Assembly (NCBI GenBank): GCA_964540005.1
Contig: CAZILN010000116.1
Coordinates: forward strand, 1 to 19,077
From: CAZILN01 sp964540005
Lineage (GTDB): Bacteria; Bacteroidota; Bacteroidia; Bacteroidales; SM23-62
Reading direction: 5' to 3'
Length of the DNA stretch: 19,077 nt
The notes under the pieces were generated by a model. It saw nothing but the letters and a program-made list of their open reading frames with translations. It had not been told where the DNA came from and made no database searches. Of this stretch, positions 6,228 to 13,361 are shown one piece after another. Made by a program: the position numbers and the translations under genes. Within the stretch, counting starts at the first letter, position 1, and each line of letters begins with the position of its first letter.

Positions 6228-7790
6228 CTACAATACCTGCTGTTTTTCAGGATCCCAGAAGACCTTCCTGTTTTCCCTGTAGGATAGGGTGGCCATGTGG
6301 GCGGATATGGCCTCCTCGAATCCACGGTCAATGTTACAGCTGGGTTGTGTACCGGTACGGATACACTCGAGCCATTCCTTTACATGCAGGTGGGTGGTAT
6401 CAACACGTCTACCCCCCCTGTAAGTGTATAACAGTCCCCTGCCTGCAAAATAGGCCTCTGTGGCTGAAGCGACTGCATCCACGTTCTTCTTCCCGGGAAC
6501 ATATGTGAAAAGAGGTGAGGAAGGATCGATAACTCCATTGCTCAACATTTCCTTGTATCTGGTAGATTCCCTGTCAGCCCATACAGTAAGCGCATTTCCT
6601 ATCTCCATATTTGCATCATGTCCCATGATTGCTTTTCCACGGTTCCGGTTACTGGCCAGGGTGGCGCTGTACATGAGGGTCAGGTCCCGGTCAGGGTATT
6701 CGCAGCTTACCTGCCATACATCGGGTACTTCGCGGCCGTCCTGGTAAAAATACACCCCGCCTGATGATATTGCTGACTGCGGAATGCCCAGGTCGAGTAT
6801 CTGGTTCAGGGCATCGTATTCATGTGTAAACAGGTCTCCTGCCAGGCCGGTGCCATAATCCCACCAGCATCTCCAGCGAAAGAAGCGCTCGAGGCTGAAA
6901 TCTCTCTGTGGACCGTTTCCTGTGAATTGTTCCCAGTCTATGTTATGCGGACCGGCTCCCTCATCGATGGGATATACCCAGGCCCCGTTTGGGGAATTAC
7001 GGTTGGTGCAGACCTCTATCAGTGATATTTTACCCAGTATTCCTTTTTCAATGACCTCCCTGGCTTTATTATAACTTTCGGTTTGCCTCCCCTGGTGTCC
7101 CAGCTGCAGGACAATACCATTCTTCTTTATTTCATCCCTCATGCGGAATGCTTCCTCAATGGTACGGGTCATTCCCTTTTCAACATAGACATGTTTGCCT
7201 GCACGGGCAGCATCTATGGCCATTTGGGCGTGCCAGTGGTCGGGGGCGGTAATGATTACTGCATCAATATCATCAGCAGCCAGCATTTCCTGGTAGGTCC
7301 TGTATCTCGTGGCAGCGGGTTTGTTCCCGGCATCTGTTCCCTCACGGCTGATATTCCCGGATGCCTGCAGAGCCCTTTCAGCATGAACATCATATACATC
7401 ACAGACCCCTCTCAGCTCGATATTCAGATCTTCCTGTTCAAGGTAGCTCTCATATCTTTTATCCCCCGGATTGTTCATAGCTCCCTCTTTCCATTCATCT
7501 ATGAATTCAGGATGGGCAAAACCGGCTGCAGTAGCCACCTGCTCACCCCTGATCCCGTAGCCGATGATCCCCAGCCTGATTTTTTGGGTTGCAGGCGGAG
7601 AAGGTTTGACGGGAGGGGAACTGGCATTGATATTTAATTCCTCTAAAATTGAATGATTCAGGTAATGGTCCCTTTTCCTTTTGCGCCACCATGCAATGAA
7701 AAATACTCCCAGCACCGGAATGGTGGCCAGACCTTTAAGCATGTCCCGGCGATCGATTTTTCCCGGGCCTCCTTGATTACTGCTATCCAT
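6228..7790 (-). CDS. Membrane-anchored Gfo/Idh/MocA-family oxidoreductase
   Basis: A 520-residue oxidoreductase, longer than the 441-residue paralogue at 1378. The N-terminus has a Tat-like motif (DRRDMLKG, residues 13-20), a hydrophobic stretch (about residues 21-35) and then a basic RKRKRDH cluster. It therefore looks more like a retained anchor than a cleavable signal. The Rossmann fold starts at LGIIGYGIRGEQ (about residue 73). DAVIITAPDHWHAQ and VYVEKGMTRT follow, so the usual EKP signature is EKG here (Glu204, Lys205, Gly206); the catalytic lysine is kept. The substrate domain contains FFRWRCWWDYGTGLAGDLFTHEYD. DoxX lies 19 bp upstream and Mut7-C directly abuts downstream. Substrate and electron acceptor are unknown; the cofactor is expected to be NAD(P). 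Confidence 0.88.
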   Translation of the reverse strand: MDSSNQGGPGKIDRRDMLKGLATIPVLGVFFIAWWRKRKRDHYLNHSILEELNINASSPPVKPSPPATQKIRLGIIGYGIRGEQVATAAGFAHPEFIDEWKEGAMNNPGDKRYESYLEQEDLNIELRGVCDVYDVHAERALQASGNISREGTDAGNKPAATRYRTYQEMLAADDIDAVIITAPDHWHAQMAIDAARAGKHVYVEKGMTRTIEEAFRMRDEIKKNGIVLQLGHQGRQTESYNKAREVIEKGILGKISLIEVCTNRNSPNGAWVYPIDEGAGPHNIDWEQFTGNGPQRDFSLERFFRWRCWWDYGTGLAGDLFTHEYDALNQILDLGIPQSAISSGGVYFYQDGREVPDVWQVSCEYPDRDLTLMYSATLASNRNRGKAIMGHDANMEIGNALTVWADRESTRYKEMLSNGVIDPSSPLFTYVPGKKNVDAVASATEAYFAGRGLLYTYRGGRRVDTTHLHVKEWLECIRTGTQPSCNIDRGFEEAISAHMATLSYRENRKVFWDPEKQQVL

Positions 7791-7809
7791 TATTCAATGA
7801 TTTATAAGT

Positions 7810-8292
7810 TTATTTTTTACCGAAGAGTATCCGATCAATTCCAAGTATTTGTCCGGTCGGTAATTTATACAATACCCAGAGGGCAAACAGTTCCACCAGG
7901 TTTTTATTAACGATAAGGTAGCTGCCTTCTTCGGGCAGTGCATAAGTGAGTCCCGGGAATGGGGGGTGGCTCAGGTAATAAAATGCCATAAGTACTATTC
8001 CACCTATTGCTGCCAGGCGCGTGAAAGTACCGAGGATCAGTCCAAGCCCGACCAGGATCAGTCCCCACACATTCAGGAAATCCACTACAGCAAGCACTCC
8101 CTGGTTAGCAGCCATAGCATTGAAAAGCCCACTGAATATCCATTGTGAGTCAAGCAGGTATCCTATCGAGGACCAGTCGGGGTTAATTACTTTTACCAGT
8201 CCTTCATATAACAAATGCCAGCCTATCAGCATCCTCAGTGATACAAGCGCTGTCAACTGCCATCCGGAATCGTATGACCTTTCCTTATTCAT
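7810..8292 (-). CDS. DoxX-family integral membrane protein
   Basis: A 160-residue protein with four predicted membrane helices: LTALVSLRMLIGWHLLYEGL, a stretch near WIFSGLFNAM/VLAVVDFLNVWGLILVGLGLIL, LAAIGGIVLMAFYYL, and NLVELFALWVLYKL. The RMLIGWHLLYEGLVKV opening is typical of the DoxX family, whose name comes from a subunit of an archaeal quinol oxidase. Other family members have been tied to redox defence. The start at 8292 (MNKERSYD) is preferred over an in-frame ATG at 8343, which would put an unusual polar extension ahead of the first helix. It is the first gene of the minus-strand unit with the membrane-anchored oxidoreductase. A role in passing electrons from that enzyme to quinone is inference. 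Confidence 0.85.
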   Translation of the reverse strand: MNKERSYDSGWQLTALVSLRMLIGWHLLYEGLVKVINPDWSSIGYLLDSQWIFSGLFNAMAANQGVLAVVDFLNVWGLILVGLGLILGTFTRLAAIGGIVLMAFYYLSHPPFPGLTYALPEEGSYLIVNKNLVELFALWVLYKLPTGQILGIDRILFGKK

Positions 8293-8347
8293 TTTGATAT
8301 ATATTTCTTTTGATAAATGAGTATATTCCCGATGTTGAATCAAAGCT

Positions 8348-8355
8348 CAAAATTA
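8348..8355 (-). promoter_or_regulatory. Candidate -7 element for the DoxX operon
   Basis: On the minus strand this reads TAATTTTG, an exact match to TAnnTTTG, 56-63 bases before the DoxX start at 8292. A -33 TTG is not obvious at the standard distance. The GGAATATTC repeats lie immediately upstream, where an activator could act. Confidence 0.4.
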
Positions 8356-8377
8356 ATTATTTTTTTTTCCCAGGGGA

Positions 8378-8412
8378 GGAATATTCTCCTAATTTGGAAT
8401 ATTCCCAAATTA
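8378..8412. promoter_or_regulatory. Repeated GGAATATTC operator-like cluster in a divergent gap
   Basis: GGAATATTC occurs at 8378-8386 and 8396-8404, spaced 18 bp. The second copy extends to the 10-bp palindrome GGAATATTCC (8396-8405) and sits inside a longer perfect inverted repeat, TAATTTGG (8390-8397) and CCAAATTA (8405-8412), with a 7-bp spacer. A related GTATATTCCC occurs near 8320. The block lies in the 181-bp gap between the divergent DoxX operon and the propeller lipoprotein. It is probably a binding site for an unidentified regulator; no regulator gene is adjacent. Confidence 0.5.
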
Positions 8413-8473
8413 ATTGTCATTTTCACGCAACCATTCAAATTATAGGATCATCTTTCTTACATAATAATCTCCA

Positions 8474-9484
8474 ATGAGAGCACCCCGGTCCATACAAACT
8501 TATATTGCAATCCTGTTTTCTTTCTGTGTTTCTTCTTGTCTTTTTATTGACAGGTCTCAGCATTTATCAGGAGAGGTCAGCTTCGAGCTGTCTGACTGGA
8601 TATTGCATGAATCGGAAACCAGGTGCGTGGATTTTGATAACTTGGGGAATGCCTGGATAGGTGCAGGGACCAAGCTGGTACAGTTTGAATCATCCGGGGG
8701 GACGAAATCATGGCTGGTCGGTTCGGAGATCTACGATATTGCTGTTGCTCCCGGGGGAGAGATATGGATGGGTACTCGTGACAGCGGGCTGGTCTGTTTT
8801 GATGACGGGGATCTTATCTACTATACGGTTGAAAACTCTTCCTTTCCCCGTAACTGGATTGCCGAGGTAAAGGCAGCAGCCGATGGAACGATCTGGTTTA
8901 CCAGCTGTGCTCACCGGTTGGGGGGATTAATGAGGTTCTATGACGGCAACTTCGAATTGTTCACGCCTGAGAATTCCATCCTGAACCAGAATATAGTGTC
9001 TAATCTCACTCTTGATCTATCCGGGAACCTGTACTTTTCATCGGCAGGAACCGTAGGGAAGTCCAATGTTTACCGGATATCCGGTGAGCAGTGGTATAAT
9101 CTTGGTGATGTGGAAGGGACTTTCTACTGGGTTTCGGTCATGGATGTTTCATATACCGGTGAACTGTACCTGGTTGAAGATTTCTCTTTGTCTTCTTCTA
9201 TGCAGGAGGATAAGCTGTATGTTTACAGTGACAAGGACTGGCACCTGCTGGAGACAGATTTTGATCTTGGATTCCTGCGCCCGCTGGTGGTTGATCGTCG
9301 CGGCTATCTTTGGATGCTTAGTTATTCCGGGGAATCACCTATACTGCATGTGTATGACGGAATGGAATGGGAGGAGTCTGAGAAGGGGCAATTTCCTGAA
9401 AGTTATATCAGGACAATACAGGTGGATAAAAAAAACAGCATCTGGCTCTGTACTGTTAACGGGGTGATGATACTAGAGCAATAA
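8474..9484 (+). CDS. Beta-propeller lipoprotein with two-component-regulator-like repeats
   Basis: A 336-residue protein with a lipoprotein signal; the lipobox VSSC places the lipidated Cys at residue 22. The rest is made of repeats of about 45-50 residues, each containing a D-x-x-G-x-(I/L)-W-(I/M/F) strand pair: FDNLGNAWIGAG, VAPGGEIWMGTRDSGL, AADGTIWFTSC, LDLSGNLYFSS, VDRRGYLWMLS and VDKKNSIWLCT. This is the pattern of the periplasmic propeller of hybrid two-component sensors (Reg_prop), giving a six- or seven-bladed propeller. No transmembrane, kinase or DNA-binding domain follows, so it is a stand-alone surface or periplasmic propeller. Ligand binding or protein scaffolding is possible; no function is assigned. 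It is transcribed divergently from the DoxX operon. Confidence 0.75.
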   Translation: MRAPRSIQTYIAILFSFCVSSCLFIDRSQHLSGEVSFELSDWILHESETRCVDFDNLGNAWIGAGTKLVQFESSGGTKSWLVGSEIYDIAVAPGGEIWMGTRDSGLVCFDDGDLIYYTVENSSFPRNWIAEVKAAADGTIWFTSCAHRLGGLMRFYDGNFELFTPENSILNQNIVSNLTLDLSGNLYFSSAGTVGKSNVYRISGEQWYNLGDVEGTFYWVSVMDVSYTGELYLVEDFSLSSSMQEDKLYVYSDKDWHLLETDFDLGFLRPLVVDRRGYLWMLSYSGESPILHVYDGMEWEESEKGQFPESYIRTIQVDKKNSIWLCTVNGVMILEQ

Positions 9485-9494
9485 AACTCTTACA

Positions 9495-12269
9495 TCATTC
9501 AGCCAGCTTCGATATAAAGCTGTAACGGCCTGATCCAGCTTCAAGAAGGGTATATTTTCCATTGAATTCAATCAGGGAAATCCCTTCTGACAGGGAAGCC
9601 GGTTGCCCGTTTTCCATCACCTCTCCAGTACTGACAGAGGGGATAAATAGGGTGGCCGTGGTATTCACCGGGATAAGCACCTCCAGATGAAGTTGTCCTT
9701 CACTGATTTTCCAATTGCTTTCAATAAGTCCCCGTACCGAACGGTAGGATGAATTCACCCACTCCAGGTCGCCCACTACCCCGGGTTTAATTATGAAGCG
9801 GTCAAAACCTACGGCTGTTTCCTTGGGACAGATGCCTGCCAGGGACTTAAAGAACCATTCGCTGACTGATCCGTACATGGGATGGTTGTATGAAGCCAGT
9901 CCACCGTCCCAGTGCTCCCAGATGGTTGTACCTCCATTCCTTATCATATAACCATAGCCGGGGTAGTCTTCCTGGCCGGTAATCGTATAACCCAGCTCGT
10001 TCCGGTCATACATGCGCAGCACATCATACATCATCTTGGTACTGAATATGCCGGTGGACAGATGCCCCTTGTTTTCTTCCATTATATTTCCGGCCAGCAC
10101 ATCCACAGCCGTCAGCTTCTGATCTTCGGGAAGCAGGTCATAGTATAGGGCGAATACCTGTGCTCCCTGGGTAGCTATATCCACCCTTCCGTTCTTTACG
10201 AATCCGGCAATGAAAGCAAGTTTGATGTCCTCAGCTAACCGCGAGTATTTTTCCTGATCCTCAGTCTTGCCCAGTATCCCGGCGAATTCAGCCAGGAGCT
10301 TAACATGATGGTAATAGAATGCAGTAGCCGTGACACCTTCAGGTTTCGGGGCAATGGTGGCATGATCACTGATACCGGTGGTCAGGATATGATCCGGGGC
10401 ATGTTCCCGGATGAATTCTATCAGGCGCAGGGTAGTTTCATACTGCTCCTCGATCAGTTTTTTGTCTCCATAGTACCTGTAGAGCCTTTCCTGCATGAAG
10501 GGATGGGCCAGCATCCATCCTATGGGACCAGTATCCCCGGTCAGTCCCTTATCGTAAATGGTGTTATCAGGTGCAACCTCGGGCATGCCGCCCGATGGTC
10601 TCTGGTCATCCTGGTAATCCCTTACAGATTTGATATAGAAGGATGGCATGTGGTAGTTATACATGTAGGCTTCGCAGGCTGTAACAATATCACCCCCGTA
10701 ACCGAATTTTTCCCGGCCCGGACAATCGGATTCTATACTGAATACATTGCTCAGGAAGGTCCATTCGGCATTTTCCTGTATCTGGTTGAACAACTGGTTT
10801 GAACATTCGAATTCCCCTGCATCCTGCAAATCTGAGTTCATACGCAGGCCGGTCAGGGTTTCCAGTGTGGGTTTCCCCGGGTAGCCGGTCAGCTCGATAT
10901 ACCGGAAACCATGGAAGGTGAAACGGCTGTTATAGATTTCCTCACCGCTGCCTTTTAGTATGTATACATCCCTCTGGTCTGCGTTCCGGGGGTGTCCTTC
11001 CCGATGCTGGTAATACCAGTTTTCCCGTATGTGGCAGGCAATGGTGGTCAGGTCATTCAGGCTTCCGTCTTCATGAAGTAATTCGCCGTACCGCATCTGT
11101 ACCCGGGTGCCGGGGGGACCTTCCACTCTCAGTCTTGCGACACCGGCAAAATTCTGTCCCATATCGAAAATGTAAATTCCTGGACTTTGTTCAGTTATAT
11201 TAACCGGTTTAACCTCCCTGGTAACCCGGATAGGTGGCTGGATCTGGGGAACCAGTCTGCCGCCCGGTCCATCAGTTTTTACGGCAGCTGTCCAGCCTGA
11301 ATCATCAAAGCCGGGTGAGGCCCATCCTTCCTGTTCCAGGCGGGCATCATACACCTCTCCCAGGTAGACATTGTTCCTGAGGATGGGACCTGTTGAGGTT
11401 TTCCAGCTTTCATCGCTGTTGATCCATTCCACTGATCCATCGGCATATTCCAGTTTTAACTGTGCGAGAAGTCGGGGCTGACCTATAGTCAGCACGTCTC
11501 TGAGGTTGAGGCGGTTAAAAAGATAAAGGGGCAGGGGGTTGTACCAGCCGTTCCCCAGCATAAAACCTATGGCATTCTCACCTTCCTGCAGCATGCCCGT
11601 AATATCATAAGCAGCATACTGTATCCTGCGGGCATAGTTGGTCCAGCCCGGATCAAGCATACGGTCGCCGACTTTGTTTCCGTTCAGGTAGGCTTCATAG
11701 TACCCCAGTCCGCATACATACAATCTGGCAGTGCTGACATCCTGCTCCGGGACGAATTCTTTCCTGAAAAGGGGTACGGGGATATCCCGGTACATTCCTG
11801 CTTCAGTTTCCGGGGCTGCCCGTCCATCCCATATCCAGCCGGCTTCCCAGTCAGCATCTGAAAGGGCCGTTTCAAACCAGGCCGGCTCGCTGAAAGGGGA
11901 GGGGTTCCCGGCCTTGTCCCAGGCACGTACTTTCCAGTAATAACGGCTTGCAGGTTGCAGGGGCTTCCCCTTATAGACAGCCTGAATATTATCGCCGGAA
12001 TGTACCTTATTGCTCTCCCATATGTTTCCCCTGTTCCGCGCGAGATCTTCAGGATCATCGGATACCAGTATTTCATAAGCACTCTGGTACTGGTTGCGGA
12101 CTTCAGAGCTGAGCTCCCATGAAAACCTGGGTTCCGGTGTATTTATCCCAATCGGATTGACCCTGTATTCACAGCGCAGCTCCCAGGGCATGATCACACC
12201 GGGTACCTTCGTTTCTGAGCATGATCCCAATACAGCCATAAGAACAATACTAAAAATGAAATGTTTCAT
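9495..12269 (-). CDS. GH78 alpha-L-rhamnosidase lipoprotein
   Basis: A 924-residue enzyme releasing terminal alpha-L-rhamnose from glycans or plant glycosides. The start at 12269 gives a lipoprotein signal with lipobox LGSC (Cys17), so it is probably anchored in the periplasm or outer membrane. An earlier ATG at 12305 would run into the upstream gene. The domains in order are an Fn3-like N-terminal module (about residues 30-130), beta-sandwich modules (about 150-440), the (alpha/alpha)6 catalytic barrel (about 450-790) and a C-terminal beta domain. DCPGREKFGYGGD carries Asp515, Glu520 and Asp527, with the spacing of Asp567, Glu572 and Asp579 in Bacillus RhaB. TIWEHWDGG carries Glu785, matching its Glu841. 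All catalytic positions are intact. It follows the YdjC-like deacetylase gene by 16 bp. Confidence 0.93.
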   Translation of the reverse strand: MKHFIFSIVLMAVLGSCSETKVPGVIMPWELRCEYRVNPIGINTPEPRFSWELSSEVRNQYQSAYEILVSDDPEDLARNRGNIWESNKVHSGDNIQAVYKGKPLQPASRYYWKVRAWDKAGNPSPFSEPAWFETALSDADWEAGWIWDGRAAPETEAGMYRDIPVPLFRKEFVPEQDVSTARLYVCGLGYYEAYLNGNKVGDRMLDPGWTNYARRIQYAAYDITGMLQEGENAIGFMLGNGWYNPLPLYLFNRLNLRDVLTIGQPRLLAQLKLEYADGSVEWINSDESWKTSTGPILRNNVYLGEVYDARLEQEGWASPGFDDSGWTAAVKTDGPGGRLVPQIQPPIRVTREVKPVNITEQSPGIYIFDMGQNFAGVARLRVEGPPGTRVQMRYGELLHEDGSLNDLTTIACHIRENWYYQHREGHPRNADQRDVYILKGSGEEIYNSRFTFHGFRYIELTGYPGKPTLETLTGLRMNSDLQDAGEFECSNQLFNQIQENAEWTFLSNVFSIESDCPGREKFGYGGDIVTACEAYMYNYHMPSFYIKSVRDYQDDQRPSGGMPEVAPDNTIYDKGLTGDTGPIGWMLAHPFMQERLYRYYGDKKLIEEQYETTLRLIEFIREHAPDHILTTGISDHATIAPKPEGVTATAFYYHHVKLLAEFAGILGKTEDQEKYSRLAEDIKLAFIAGFVKNGRVDIATQGAQVFALYYDLLPEDQKLTAVDVLAGNIMEENKGHLSTGIFSTKMMYDVLRMYDRNELGYTITGQEDYPGYGYMIRNGGTTIWEHWDGGLASYNHPMYGSVSEWFFKSLAGICPKETAVGFDRFIIKPGVVGDLEWVNSSYRSVRGLIESNWKISEGQLHLEVLIPVNTTATLFIPSVSTGEVMENGQPASLSEGISLIEFNGKYTLLEAGSGRYSFISKLAE

Positions 12270-12285
12270 CGGATTACTTTTTGTA

Positions 12286-13143
12286 TTATTTTGCCAGGTC
12301 TGCATATGAAATAAGTTTAATGCCCTTCTCCTTAATTACTTGCATAATTTTCTCACTGGTGAAGGTTTTGGTAACCAGGTCCCGGTCATCGTTTACTCCG
12401 TAATAGCCAATATGGCCTATGGCTTCCATTTCCGGTGTGCCCATGGCAGGGTGTTCCACATACAGGTATGTGTTGCCTGGCTCGAGCATGTTCAATCCAG
12501 CAATAAAATTATTAATTCTCTCATCCAGTGATTCTCCTTTCTTCCTCATGGGAAAGTATTTCACTCCGTACTCTCCTGTGTTGATATCCAAACCGTATTT
12601 GGTCGCCAGTTTGTTGTATACTTCGCCCACCCTGTCATCCCAGCCGGCACATCCCATATGGCAGCTGAGATGGCTGACCTGTGGCAGGTATTTTACGGCC
12701 AGTTCGATCTGGGCGCGCATCTCTGCCTCTATCTCAGTGATATCCCATTCCTGTGGCTTCAGTGCCCTGTCCTCAGGAAAATTTTCACCGGGCCACAGCT
12801 GGGGATAAAAGTATCCATCCTCATCTGTTATGCTGGGTGCATGGGTCAGCGGGCCCCATTTCATGTTTTCCCATTCGCTGGTTATGGTGATGTGTATACC
12901 GACATCCAGACCGGGGTTCTCATTCAGCATTTTAACTGCTTCCGGGAACCATGGACAGGGAACCATTATCTCAACTGATTGCATGATCCCTTCCTGGTAG
13001 GATTTGATGCAACCGATATTGGCAGCGTGGGTTGAGCCTATGTCATCACCACGCACTATAAGCCGGATATCTTCACTCTGTTGGCACATCCCCCAGGTGA
13101 TTGACAGGAATAGTAAGCAAAATGACAGAGTCAATTTTCTCAT
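12286..13143 (-). CDS. Secreted YdjC/ChbG-type carbohydrate deacetylase
   Basis: A 285-residue protein with a signal peptide (about residues 1-20) and a YdjC/ChbG-like (beta/alpha) deacetylase domain. Metal-binding and catalytic positions are visible: RGDDIG (Asp33, Asp34), GIHITIT (His84) and SHLSCHMG (His158, His162). The family removes acetyl groups from amino sugars, as in diacetylchitobiose deacetylation, but this secreted clade may use other acetylated sugars. The ATG at 13143 is chosen because MRKLTLSFCLLFLS forms a normal signal peptide; the open frame continues upstream to 13272 without a better one. It precedes the GH78 gene by 16 bp, suggesting joint action on an acetylated rhamnose-containing substrate. 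Substrate specificity is not determined by the sequence. Confidence 0.83.
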   Translation of the reverse strand: MRKLTLSFCLLFLSITWGMCQQSEDIRLIVRGDDIGSTHAANIGCIKSYQEGIMQSVEIMVPCPWFPEAVKMLNENPGLDVGIHITITSEWENMKWGPLTHAPSITDEDGYFYPQLWPGENFPEDRALKPQEWDITEIEAEMRAQIELAVKYLPQVSHLSCHMGCAGWDDRVGEVYNKLATKYGLDINTGEYGVKYFPMRKKGESLDERINNFIAGLNMLEPGNTYLYVEHPAMGTPEMEAIGHIGYYGVNDDRDLVTKTFTSEKIMQVIKEKGIKLISYADLAK

Positions 13144-13306
13144 TGGCAGGAATTTACTTTGTTTCTGGTATGCTGTACAGGAAGGTGCCTGAACACTTAT
13201 CATTACTAAAATTATGAAAAATATGACAGAAGTAGCCGGCAAAATCTTTATTTTCGAATTTTCAAAACTCAAGGCATTCTAGAGCGGCCAATAAAATCAT
13301 TTCCCG

Positions 13307-13314
13307 TATTTTTG
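13307..13314 (+). promoter_or_regulatory. Candidate -7 element for the ankyrin/phosphatase gene
   Basis: TATTTTTG is an exact TAnnTTTG match 47 bases before the ATG at 13362, with no clear -33 element. It lies in the 218-bp divergent gap 13144-13361. No other gene, repeat or hairpin stands out there. Confidence 0.35.
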
Positions 13315-13361
13315 GCAAGATTTTAGCAGGCTTATTACATGGTATCACGAATCAAGGAAAT

